Below, piece by piece: positions 43,528-53,706 of a stretch of DNA of 64,000 bases. The position numbers and the translations under genes are program-made. The stretch covers positions 3,038,001-3,102,000 of the forward strand of contig QYRS01000003.1 in assembly GCA_006503535.1 (NCBI GenBank), in the 5' to 3' direction. The notes beneath the pieces are model-generated. The model was not told the DNA's origin. It ran no database searches and saw only the letters and a list, made by a program, of their open reading frames with translations. Within the stretch, counting starts at the first letter, position 1; every line of letters starts with the position of its first letter. This DNA is from Arthrinium phaeospermum. Its lineage: Eukaryota > Ascomycota > Sordariomycetes > Amphisphaeriales > Apiosporaceae.

Positions 43528-46221
43528 ATGGCGTCCCAAAAAGCTCATGTCCGCGCCACTTCCAGTCCTATTTCACGTCATGTTCGCCAAGGTACGTCCC
43601 CAATCTTCTGTTGCGTGGAATTTTTCCTGGGCCTGAGGCAGTCTTCCAAAATCATTTTTTATGTTAGCCCTCAGCAAGCCGATACAGCAATTATCGAGCT
43701 GCCCTTGAAGTTGATACAATCTCTGATGGTGCGAAACTAACCTGCTATCTAGATGTGTACCAAAGAGTAGTCCCTGGCTGCTCTAGAGGCGAGCATGATG
43801 GGGAGCGTCCGGTCCTGATATCCAACACGATGCTCCAGGCCTACAACAAGATGCGAGGCCCTGTGCCCGACCACTCGCCGGAGGACCCCCTATTCGAATG
43901 GATCCACCTCCGCGAGGACATGAGCGCCATGGACGGCAAGCTCCCCCCGTCTCACAACAAAAAGAGAGATATCCTACGGTAAGTCGAGCGGTCCCATGTC
44001 CTGTCGTGGCATGCGACCTGGCCGCCCCCACTGAAACTAACATGCTCAAACTATCAGTATGCTCCGCAAAGTCGACGAAACGCTCTCCGAAGGTAACGCG
44101 GCCGGCGACTCCCCTCGCGAGGCCGTCTTCGAGATCAACCGCCCCGCCGCGTCGGATCACCACATCAGCGCCCCGCCGCACCACGATTTCTCGACACACG
44201 TCCTGACCGCCTGCTGCGCCGACTTTGAGTTTGAGAGCGACGATAGTGACGACGAAGAGTCCTCCGTCCCCCACGGCCGCATCTCCCCTTGCACTTTCCT
44301 TGCCTGGTCCAAAGGATGCCGGCCCTGGAACGCAGACCGTCTCAAGGTCCCTATTGACGAGGTATGTGCGACTGAGCTAGCTAGCGACTTCTACTCTCCC
44401 CTTTGCTTTCCCTTTTTACCAGTGACGACTAACTCATGACATCTCTTACCCCCCACACAGAGCCAACCGCGCCAGCGCCCCCCGACCCCCGACCTGGTCG
44501 ACACGCCCCCGTACCCGCCGCGGCCCTTCCGCTACCCCGGCTGGGCCGTCGAGCGCCAGATCTGCGAGTCGACGGGCTGCGAGCTATCCCCCTGCTACGC
44601 CGTGCCCCCGAGCCCGTCCCTGATGTACGAGCCAGAGGGCATCGACGTCGTGCGCGCCCACGACCCGACGGCCTTCGCGGGCCGGTACTCGCGCATGGAC
44701 CCCGAGGCCGGCAAGGCGCTGCGCAAGCTCGTGCTCTACTATCGCCCCAACGCGCCGAGCGGTGTCGGTAGCGACAGCGGTGGCACGTCCGATCCGGGTG
44801 CTGCGACGGCCGGCGACGGCGGAGACGAGGAGTATAGCCATGTGAGTAACAGCAGCAGTAGTAGTATCTCCTTAGGCCTGTTAGCCTCCGCTCCCCCCTT
44901 TTCACCCTTTTCTCTACCAATCCAACATCGACACGTCACAAAGACATAAGATCAAGACCTATACCCTCCTTGAATTTGGATCATACGTCTAACCACCAAA
45001 CAGTCTAAGATAGAGGCCCTCCTCAACTCGCCGAGCGCTCGACCTCCTCACACCCCAGCCCGGGGCCTCCCCATCGCCCCCCACCTAGCCGGGCACCTCA
45101 GCAAGGCCTACGCCACCATCGCGGCCAACCAAGCGCAAGCCCAGGACCTCACGCAGGCCCAGCGCCACCAAACCGCGCGGATCCAGGGCCTACTGGAGGA
45201 GCGAGGGCACCTCGCGGCGGCCGTGGGCATGATCCAGAGCCGGCGCCAGCGGCAACCGGGCAAATCAATGATGCAGCAGCTGCAGAAGCAGCAGGTCGCT
45301 GCCCTGAAAACCCCCGAGGAGAAGAACCGGGAAAGACGCATCCGGAAACATGTCGCCGCGCACATCGCCGACGTGCAGTACAAGTCCATCGAGGCCGCCG
45401 ACGCGCTGGGCCAGGAGCGCATGAACCAGGAGACCAACGACGCCAGCATCGCGCGGCTGCAAGGGGAAATTGTTGTGCTCTGCAACGAAGTCGGCCTGAA
45501 GAGCCCTGCGGAGGTGTACGACGAGCTGGCGGCGGGTAACGGCTATGGCGACGCCGCCACGCAGACGCCTCACCATCATCATCATCCCGGCAATAACAAC
45601 CAAGGCCATGAGCAGAATGTTCAAGAAGCAGGAGCAAGCCAGGCTCGAGTTATCAGAGACAACGCTCAAAGCGGTACCTTCCCTTCCATGCCCCGCCAGC
45701 AAATCATCACCACAATCACCCCTCGCAGCAAGGCAACCCAGACACCGCGCCAGCAACCTTCACCTTCTCCCGCGCCTGCGCCTGCTCGCGTTCCTTCTCC
45801 ATTCGTCCTATCAGGAGCCTTCTCTCCACCACGGGAACAGCAAACCCCCCACAACGGCGGCGAGTTCGAAGACGACCCGCTCCCGCGCCTGAGATCGCAG
45901 TACCTCGAGATCATGAGAAGAACGAACAGCAGCAGCGACGGCCTAAGCGGAACCACCACCGGCCGTCCTAGTCACGGTCTCGCCATCTTCGGCAATGATA
46001 ATAATAATCAAAGTAGTGGCTACGGCGCGGCACTGCAGGCATCCCCAACAACGCAAAACAGCCGCCTCAGAGTCTTTGGCGGTGGAGCGGACCCCAGCCT
46101 CTACGAAGCCGACGCCGAGGGGGATGGCGAGGGCGAGTTTGATGAAGCCGAATATCTGGCAGTCGAGAGAATGCTGGAAAGCACCGAGGCATTCCTTGAA
46201 CGCCTGCAGAAGAAGCACTAG
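43528..46221 (+). CDS. Hypothetical 756-residue protein with helical middle and acidic tail
   Basis: Not recognised. Exons 43528..43591, 43675..43978, 44058..44361, 44461..44841, 45004..46221; every junction closes. The acceptor of intron 1 is the CTCAG at 43670-43674, because the nearer TTAG would hit a stop. The N-terminal half looks folded (ALEVDTISDGAKLTCYLDVY, FEWIHLREDMSAMDGKLPPS, CTFLAWSKGCRPWNADRLKV) with scattered Cys (RQICESTGCELSPCYAVPP) that could bind metal. Residues about 400-540 form long amphipathic helices (AANQAQAQDLTQAQRHQTAR, MMQQLQKQQVAALKTPEEKN), likely a coiled coil. The last 200 residues are Ser/Pro/Gln-rich with a five-His run, ending with an acidic helix (DEAEYLAVERMLESTEAFLE). 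No enzyme motif is seen. Confidence 0.65.
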
Positions 46222-46971
46222 TGAAGGGTGCGCAATTATGGGTTCTCTCCTTGGGGTTTTCTCTCTCGCGTGGTTGAAATAATAATGCTGGGACAGGTGG
46301 ATATCCTCTTCGGGCGTTCAAAAGGAAGGAAAAAGGTGTTGGTACTGGGTCAATTTTCGTCTTGTCAATTGTCTTTTTGCCGGAGAGCAAGAAGAAATAC
46401 GGGTTTTGTGAGGATAGGGGTATGGTTTTGGTGGCGTTTGTTTTCCATGTTGGAGATCATGTTGGACTAATATGTCAAAGTTGACCTGGGAACGAGTCTC
46501 ACCTGTTCACGTTTGAAATAGCAGCAGAAGAACAGAGACAGACCACGTAGATGCTGTTCAAGTCGTGCATAGCAGACCGTGTTGGACGGCTAATATGTAT
46601 TATACATATGTAATACACAACCACATTGCGATACCATCATACCCGAGTACAGGCTATATATGTGGCACCTAGGACCTGTATGTCTATCGAACGCATCGAC
46701 AAACGCCCGCATTATCTAAAATATCGCTGGTAGAAGCTGTCTAACCACACTATCGCTTTTCCGAGGTACCCAAATATATATGGCGTGTGTGCCCATGACA
46801 CCTACCTACAGAATATCGCTGTCAGACCATCTATCCCTGGCTAATTCGGCGCTTAATCTTTTCCTTTCCCCATCGCCTACCACACCCAGAAAACGTGGTG
46901 TTTATACAAAAATGAACTCGATTTCATCTCGGGGAGAAGCTTTCCCTTTCCCCTTCACTTCATTCATATCA
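46222..46971. other. Intergenic between convergent 756-residue orphan and RGP1
   Basis: About 750 bp of 3' flanks, AT-rich. An imperfect palindrome GTATTA(N8)TAATAC lies at 46597-46616. Nothing else recognised. Confidence 0.45.
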
Positions 46972-49476
46972 TCAAACCGCAAGGCCTTCTTCGGCCTCGT
47001 CCCGTTCTAACCTTTCGAGCCCGTCGCAAACAGCTCCGTACACCTTCAGGGGCACGGCAACTTCGAAGCTTTCGCACTCTAGATTTTCCGCCGCAACGAG
47101 GACGAGACCCCCACGGTCGTCTCTCGCGATTTCCTCCAAAAGGGGATGGGGGCCTTGTGCCCTCCGCTCGCCCTCGACGTCATCGACCGACGAGGAGGGC
47201 ACGACAAACTCGATCCGGATCTTCCACTCCAAGCTAAGTCCACTGGTGACGAACTCGGGAGTTGCATTGATGGGGATCGTGGGATTGAAGACGATGCGCC
47301 GGGAAAACATGGTAGCCTCGCTTGCGCTGCCGAAGGTCTTACGGGTCACGCGGTGAACGCTGGCTTCACTGCGGATGGCCAAACTGGGATCAATGCGCTC
47401 TGACGTCTCCAGAGCCGCGTGAATAGCATAGCATGGGGTCTCAGCACCTGTGAAATCGATGGCCATGTTGACCGACTCGCCTAGTCTGTAGGCAGGCCGC
47501 GCCAACATGACCACGCCCACACGTTGACCGTTGCGCGAAATTTCAAAACGGTTGTTGCTTTGCCCACTTTCCGAAGCGAGGTTCGATCGCATAATGGCCA
47601 TATCAATGGCTTCTTTCGCCGTTGATGCCTCTTCAAATATCGACGGGCGTCTAGAGGACGGCCCTCCAGCCGTCGGAGAGAGCAGGCCCATTCCATTCCG
47701 AGGCTGGTCCAGAAGATCATTCACGTAATCAACGAAGCCATTCATGGTCGAGTTTGGTCGCGGCGCCTTCTCGCTTTTGGGTAAGTCAAAGCCATTGGCC
47801 ATCTTGTCCAACAAACGCGACTTGCCAGCGTCTCGGAGGAGGATATAAGGCGACATTAAATCATGACCGAGTATCTCTCCGTGGCTGTTGACACTGCCCA
47901 GAACTCGGAACGGTATTTCGACGGATTTGACTTGTTGCTCCCGGGTGCCGCCTGGCCTCTGAGTGCCTATTACCACTGAATACGATATTTTGATGGCTTT
48001 GCCGCGGTGTGTCGGTGGCAACCCCTTTGGTAACCTAAAGGTGTACTCGTAAGTCCTGCTTTCGCCGGGGGCTAGGTTCAGGTCAACGAAAAGTATCGTC
48101 TGCGGCGTTGATAGTAGTGGTATCGATTTGGAGCTGGCTACTCCGCGCATGTCCTTCATGCTGCTGAGTTCGCCTGCGCCAAGTAGCTCGCCAATGGAGC
48201 TGCCCCATGAGCCCCAGCCAAAGCTCTTGAGTAACCCGCTGTCTCTCTTGGGGGTGTCAATGCCAATGACTCCTCCGCCCTGGCCACCCAGTACTGCCTT
48301 GCGTTTCACCTGCTCGAACGGCGCAAGCTCAATTAATGACCCGTCAAGGGTGAAGGAGCCCTGGATTTGCGCATAGCCCATCATGAGAGCCTCGGGCAGT
48401 TTCGCTTGGCCCAGCATGGACATATTCGAACTGCGCCGAAAATGAGGTGGCCGCACACCGTTGCGAAGAGGCTGAGTGACGTATTCTGACGCCAAGGTCT
48501 CGCTCGAGTTGTTGCTCATCGAATAGAACTCGCCACTACTCCGAGGCGTGCCGCCTGCCATGCTCGTCGTGGACAGGATACGTGCCGCTGGGGTTGGGGG
48601 TACCGAGTCTTCCGTGATGATGGGGATCGAGTCCCTTGAACGAACGGGAAGGGTCACAGACGTGCCTGCCGTAGATACAGGCGTGAGCTGGTGATCCTCC
48701 TCTTGCGTTCCGGGTGATGTTTCCCCCGTGCCCGACAATGGCGAGCTGATCATTGGGAATTTGAAATCCGGAATATGGCCGGGTCCGCGTCTGGGCGACG
48801 GTTGCCCTAGAGTCGGTGTACTCGGCGACGTTGAGCACCTCACCATGCTCTGCCTCGAGGGCCCAAAAGAATTAGTGTTGAACATAGGCGAAGCTTGCGA
48901 TCCGCCATATGGCCGGGAGGGTAATAAGGCGGACTGCGGCCCGTTCAATAGAGGCCCTCCACCTCCTCGGGATGAGATCTGCAGACTGGCAGAGCGCCCG
49001 TGGCCGCGCCCCGGCCTTTGCGGCGAGGTTTTGCTGCCATTGCTTCCAATGCTGCCATTACTCTGCGATTGTTCCTCGACTGTCGCGTTCGAACCTAGCG
49101 ACACAATAGACAAGGAGCGCTTATGGACGTGGCCGGGCCTCGTCGTCGGGGGCGGCTGCGGAGGGATCCACTGGGTGGTGGCATTTCTGGAGCGGGCGCT
49201 GCTGGCCGGGACATTAAGGGAAAGGGTCGAACGGTGGCCTCGTCCCCGGTTGGGCGTGGGAGGGGCGAGACCAATGCTGTTGGAACTGGGCTTCCTCGGG
49301 GTGCCCAGCAAGGGGGAAGGCTGTCGGGATCGATCGAGCGGGGTGTTGTGCGAAGTCTGGATGGGTCTGGCCACGTTCTTGAAGGTGATGTTGCACTTGA
49401 CGTCCTCGCCAGCGAAAACGGTCTGGTCGTTCCAGTGTATGAAGACGCGGATATTGCTGGAGCTGTCGGGCGACAT
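46972..49476 (-). CDS. RGP1: RGP1, subunit of the Ric1-Rgp1 exchange factor for Rab6/Ypt6
   Basis: Rgp1-family protein; with Ric1 it activates the Golgi Rab Ypt6 (Rab6) for endosome-to-Golgi traffic. Single exon, 834 aa, longer than the about 660-residue yeast protein through disordered inserts. The arrestin-like N-domain starts IRVFIHWNDQTVFAGEDVKC, then NITFKNVARP; a long Ser/Pro/Arg/Gly region follows (about residues 40-350). The Rgp1 core resumes with ALMMGYAQIQGSFTLDGSLI, PLLSTPQTILFVDLNLAPGE, RTYEYTFRLPKGLPPTHRGK and KISYSVVIGTQRPGG, and continues to FEISRNGQRVGVVMLARPAY and YAIHAALETSERIDPSL. The start MSPDSSSN lies immediately before the arrestin fold. Confidence 0.9.
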   Translation of the reverse strand: MSPDSSSNIRVFIHWNDQTVFAGEDVKCNITFKNVARPIQTSHNTPLDRSRQPSPLLGTPRKPSSNSIGLAPPTPNRGRGHRSTLSLNVPASSARSRNATTQWIPPQPPPTTRPGHVHKRSLSIVSLGSNATVEEQSQSNGSIGSNGSKTSPQRPGRGHGRSASLQISSRGGGGPLLNGPQSALLPSRPYGGSQASPMFNTNSFGPSRQSMVRCSTSPSTPTLGQPSPRRGPGHIPDFKFPMISSPLSGTGETSPGTQEEDHQLTPVSTAGTSVTLPVRSRDSIPIITEDSVPPTPAARILSTTSMAGGTPRSSGEFYSMSNNSSETLASEYVTQPLRNGVRPPHFRRSSNMSMLGQAKLPEALMMGYAQIQGSFTLDGSLIELAPFEQVKRKAVLGGQGGGVIGIDTPKRDSGLLKSFGWGSWGSSIGELLGAGELSSMKDMRGVASSKSIPLLSTPQTILFVDLNLAPGESRTYEYTFRLPKGLPPTHRGKAIKISYSVVIGTQRPGGTREQQVKSVEIPFRVLGSVNSHGEILGHDLMSPYILLRDAGKSRLLDKMANGFDLPKSEKAPRPNSTMNGFVDYVNDLLDQPRNGMGLLSPTAGGPSSRRPSIFEEASTAKEAIDMAIMRSNLASESGQSNNRFEISRNGQRVGVVMLARPAYRLGESVNMAIDFTGAETPCYAIHAALETSERIDPSLAIRSEASVHRVTRKTFGSASEATMFSRRIVFNPTIPINATPEFVTSGLSLEWKIRIEFVVPSSSVDDVEGERRAQGPHPLLEEIARDDRGGLVLVAAENLECESFEVAVPLKVYGAVCDGLERLERDEAEEGLAV

Positions 49477-50661
49477 GATGTAACCGCCGGCTGCGCTGCG
49501 TCCCTACTACTACTATGCTCGGTGTAAGTGCGTCGTAGGTGCAGGTGTAGTAGGTGTGCTGGGGGATTGGGATTGGGATCCCGTGGAGGTCGACTCGATT
49601 GGTCATAGACGTGAGCTCCTCATGTTAATCGGACCGCGAGGTGCCGAAGATTCCCTTGTTGAAGCATTGACGGGCGAATCAATCAGAGTCGTGGTCGGGG
49701 CCGGGATGGGAGAGAGAGAACAGCTAACCTAGAGTGAGTACTTCAGTCGAGCTTGAGGTCGGCCCCAGCTACAAGTGATTCAATCGATCCATCAATGGCG
49801 GATGCGCGTTGCGTCGCTTGGCTGGCACCGGGCTGGGGGGCAGGGATTGGGATTGAGCGCCCGAGACCAGCTGTGGAGTTAAGCCCATTTTATTACCTGA
49901 CTAACCTACCAGGCGCTGGAGCTAGCACCTGCTACCCCAGTTCGGCCCTTTGTCTGTGTCTGACCGTCTCACCTTATTCTCAAAGGGTGGACCGCTGAAG
50001 TTGCAAATACGACAAGTATATCGAATCCGTATCTATATCTATATCATCACGAGGCTGCTAGTCTTCTCCTCGCAAACTGCAAAAATGGTAACCGTAGTCT
50101 CCTCAGAACCAATTAGACACCGTGTCGAGGCTGCTAAAGACACAGTCAGACAGTCAGTCACCCATAGAACCGGACGGCGGGTTTCATTCGTGGTGTATAT
50201 AAATCTCACCACGAAAGGATATTGATTGCGGATAAAAACAAAGCAACTGTCTCCTAGTCTAGTTAGGTAGGTAGTTTATCTGTGCCGGCCTTATGCTAAT
50301 GGCACGAACTGATGGATGATGGGTAACATCGATATGGGTAACAACTCCAACTCCTCAACCCCTCCCCGTGGTATCATGTTGTAGTAGGTCCGTGGACCGG
50401 GATAAGAAGCCCCCTCCCCTGAAAATATCCTAAACAAAAAAAAACCTACAACGCCAGTTCCCATGTCTGCGCCCCAGAGACTTTTTATCCTGCCTCGAGA
50501 CCAAAGGTAAGGTGGTATCCTGTACGCCAAACTACTGCTTGCGCGCTGCATAGCCCACTGGCCCGTCTATCGAATCCCCGTCTCGCCCCGTAGAAGGTTC
50601 CCCCAACGATAAGGAGAATTTAGGTGGCATAATACACATATGAAAAACGAATGTTGCCGGC
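49477..50661. other. Intergenic, RGP1 promoter and WD40 gene 3' flank
   Basis: About 1.2 kb. A short TATATC-type repeat occurs near 50030-50045. No gene supported. Confidence 0.45.
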
Positions 50662-53600
50662 TCATGTCGAGTCACTAGCCGTCGTAGAGCCGGTGCCCGA
50701 AGATGACGGTCTTTTGTTATTGGACGAGTCGGAATCTCTCCGCTCTAAGGATGAAAGGTTGCTCAACCCGAGCTTCTCATCCAGCATTGTTATTAGCCGG
50801 GTTGAGTATTGCTCGAGGATACCATCCAGCATTGCATCACTCATGACTTTGCTCTGCTTTGCTCTATCTCCCAGAGCAAGAGAGGTGAGTCGTAACTCCT
50901 GATCCAGCTCGGCAAGCAAGTCTGTCGCCACCGAGTCTGAACCAGAGAGCTTCTTCCGATATGTTCGCAACGTCTTCACGGCCTGTTCCGTCGCCGTATT
51001 GAGGGAGCCAGACCCCCGGACGCTAGCAGAGGAGCTCTTGCTCTTGATCCCATTCGCCGAAGCCAAGGATGGGCGCCTAGCCTGCGAACGCGCCTTGGGA
51101 CTATCAGGCGGGCTCCCTGTCCGGCTGTCCGCTGAAGGCCTCCTACTTGGCGTATCTTCAGCGGCGGCCGACGCGGGACTGGACTGCGACGCAAGTGGCG
51201 TCCTGACCGAAGCAGACGACGCAAGATTGTAGTTAGAACGTCGTTTGGTTAGAGTTCGCGGGGGCGAACGTCTACCAGCCGAGGATGGTGGTCGCTGAAA
51301 CTCGGCAAGCTCAGCTTTGGAGAGAACACGTCTCAATGGTACCCGGCCCGTCGAAAACGAATCCTTCAAAGGCGATGGATCACGACTACTTGATCCAGAC
51401 GCCTGCTCTTGAAGGTCCAAGCCCCAGATCATAATGGTACCGTCTGACCCGGCACTGATGACATTTCTTCCGCCGTCACCATCCTCTACCAACGCTACTC
51501 CGTTGATAGCTTCGGTATGGCCCCATTCGCGGTCCACAAAGGCTCCTGTCTGGCCGTCGTATATCCTGATCGACTTGTCCGTATTCGAGAGACCCAGGAG
51601 AAAAGCTGCTTCCTGCTCCGTTGCCCCGCGGTGGATGAGCGAGTCGAGAACAACCGAATCGCCGCCCGAATTATCGTTGGACTTGAATACCTTGGAAAGC
51701 TTGCCAGAATCCATGTTGTATAGGCATACAGTTCGATCAAGCAGGGATGCGAAAATCGATTTACCTCCTGCAGCCACCGTTACAGAAGCCGGGGACGCCT
51801 TGAGGGAGAACGATCGCGAAACAATCGCCGCCTTCACGTCCGAGTCCCCCTCCTTCGATACCAACTCGTAGACATGCAGCGATCGGTCCAACGCACAGGT
51901 TATGACCTTGTCAGGACTAGGTATAAGGACTTGAACGACTTTCGCGGGGAATTCAAGAGTCTGGAAGAGCTCGATGTCTCCACTGGCGTTCTTGCGGAAG
52001 AGCTGTGCAGTGCGGTCCCGTGCACATGAGGCAATCAGGAAGTTGGTCTCATCCTCGTAGAGGGAGATAGATTGGCAGTTGGAAGAATGCGCCTTCGTCT
52101 CGAATACGCACTTCTCCGTGGCCAACTCGATGACCTTCAGCATGCCAAGCTTGTCTCCAGTTACAAGGTATTTGGCGTCGTTGGTTGCTTTAACAGTCGT
52201 CAGCTGGTTCCCCGGATCACTCTCGTTCTCAGAATATGCTTCCTCGGAAGCCACCTGAAGTGAGATTTTCTTTCTTCCTTCCATGTCCCAAAGAATTACA
52301 TCCCCCGATCCGGACCATGTGTAGAAGGCTGCTTCTATTTCGTTCGGCTGGGGAAGCACGTCGACTCCCAGAATAGCATCACCTTGGCCGGGGATCTGCA
52401 TGCGAGTGACGGTGGTATCTGGCTGTCCTGGGATATACGAGACATTCCAGATATCTATCGAACGCTTCGCATCGAGCGTCACAAGATTGTCCTTGAGAAA
52501 ACCCATAGCGATGAGTCCTGTAGATGAGTTGGACGTCTTCAAGACGCAGTTTTCGCTGGACTGCAAGAATGGCTCCAAGTCGATCGTGGCGAAATTGCCC
52601 GACTTCCCCCCAATATAGGCAACCTGATCTCTAACCGTAACACATGTGGTAGTAAACCCTATTTCTAGGACTTTCGCTAGTTTCATCTGTTTAGCAGTAT
52701 CGTCGAACAGGCAGATGTCTCCGGTTTCGGTGCAGACAATGGCGTGCGTCTCATCGATAGCCGCTGCACAGGAGAAGGTAGCTTCTATTAGTCCGCCCAG
52801 AAGAATGTTCCTCCCAGCCAACGATTTGGCAGACTGTGAAGACGAAGGCGAACTGGCCTCGGCTGGGAATCGCTGCTTCACAGGCGAGGCTACCGATGGC
52901 CCATCTTCGACTCGCCAGACTTTCACGTGCCGAACACCCAAAGTGATCAGGTTGTTCCCCATCCAAATCATGCCTCTGATGTAAGAGGTGCATCTGTTCT
53001 GCTGAAACAGCTTAGCAGCTCCCGTCCTCGGGTCAATGCGCCACAAGTAGAGGAACCCATCGTTCGCAGCACCCAAAGAGGCCAGGTATTTCGAATCCGG
53101 TGACCAAGAGACGGCATTTACGCCGAACATATGCTCGCTTATAGAGACGAGAGGTGTGTCCGAGGAACTGTCTTCGAGACTAAAGATGAGAACTCGCGGA
53201 GCGTAACCCGTCTCACCCACCGCTAGGAACCTCCCTTCGCGACTGAGGGCCAAGCATGTGGCGGCCTTGATCCGTTCTCTGCTTGTCCATGTCTTTGACG
53301 ACGCCGAGTCTGACCAGTCCAACGAAGAGTCCCTCTGGGGTATAGGAAGCCTGTTTCTGCTATCATTGGCTTTCGGAGTAGTTGTATTAGGTGTATTTGG
53401 CGAGTAAGGTAAGGCGGGTGTGTTGTATACGGGAACAGCGGTTGGGCGGGCCCTGAAGAAGCGCTGGGTGTAGTCTTGGTTTTCAATATCGGCCACCACC
53501 ACGGCCCCTCCAGCAATGTAGGCAAAGGACGACTGCGCAGTGTCGAAGCCGGTGGGAACTGCGCAAGTAGTGCCGACTACCCTCTTCAAAGAGAGGCGGG

Positions 53601-53706
53601 TCTCCGGTGGAGAAGGACGCCCACGACCGGGGGATCTTGGGGGTCGAGACACAAAAGGTGAATTGGAGGGCGTTAATCGGAGTCGATTCGTCGGAGTGGA
53701 GGACAT
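50662..53706 (-). CDS. WD40-repeat protein related to MABP1/WDR62
   Basis: Single-exon scaffold, 1014 aa. After a basic Ser/Pro N-terminus (RPPRSPGRGRPSPPETRLSL), WD40 blades occupy about residues 45-720: KAATCLALSREGRFLAVGET, FGVNAVSWSPDSKYLASLGA, YIRGMIWMGNNLITLGVRHV, QSISLYEDETNFLIASCARD and HTEAINGVALVEDGDGGRNV, the last ending in SAGSDGTIMIWGLDL. The paired-propeller arrangement with AVGETGYAPRVLIFSLED resembles the MAPKBP1/WDR62 group, which organises mitotic or kinase complexes in animals. The C-terminal 280 residues are disordered, Ser/Pro/Arg-rich, with a helix VATDLLAELDQELRLTSLAL and a short coiled-coil-like end (MLDGILEQYSTRLITMLDEK). The subfamily assignment is moderate; WD40 is certain. 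Confidence 0.85.
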   Translation of the reverse strand: MSSTPTNRLRLTPSNSPFVSRPPRSPGRGRPSPPETRLSLKRVVGTTCAVPTGFDTAQSSFAYIAGGAVVVADIENQDYTQRFFRARPTAVPVYNTPALPYSPNTPNTTTPKANDSRNRLPIPQRDSSLDWSDSASSKTWTSRERIKAATCLALSREGRFLAVGETGYAPRVLIFSLEDSSSDTPLVSISEHMFGVNAVSWSPDSKYLASLGAANDGFLYLWRIDPRTGAAKLFQQNRCTSYIRGMIWMGNNLITLGVRHVKVWRVEDGPSVASPVKQRFPAEASSPSSSQSAKSLAGRNILLGGLIEATFSCAAAIDETHAIVCTETGDICLFDDTAKQMKLAKVLEIGFTTTCVTVRDQVAYIGGKSGNFATIDLEPFLQSSENCVLKTSNSSTGLIAMGFLKDNLVTLDAKRSIDIWNVSYIPGQPDTTVTRMQIPGQGDAILGVDVLPQPNEIEAAFYTWSGSGDVILWDMEGRKKISLQVASEEAYSENESDPGNQLTTVKATNDAKYLVTGDKLGMLKVIELATEKCVFETKAHSSNCQSISLYEDETNFLIASCARDRTAQLFRKNASGDIELFQTLEFPAKVVQVLIPSPDKVITCALDRSLHVYELVSKEGDSDVKAAIVSRSFSLKASPASVTVAAGGKSIFASLLDRTVCLYNMDSGKLSKVFKSNDNSGGDSVVLDSLIHRGATEQEAAFLLGLSNTDKSIRIYDGQTGAFVDREWGHTEAINGVALVEDGDGGRNVISAGSDGTIMIWGLDLQEQASGSSSRDPSPLKDSFSTGRVPLRRVLSKAELAEFQRPPSSAGRRSPPRTLTKRRSNYNLASSASVRTPLASQSSPASAAAEDTPSRRPSADSRTGSPPDSPKARSQARRPSLASANGIKSKSSSASVRGSGSLNTATEQAVKTLRTYRKKLSGSDSVATDLLAELDQELRLTSLALGDRAKQSKVMSDAMLDGILEQYSTRLITMLDEKLGLSNLSSLERRDSDSSNNKRPSSSGTGSTTASDST

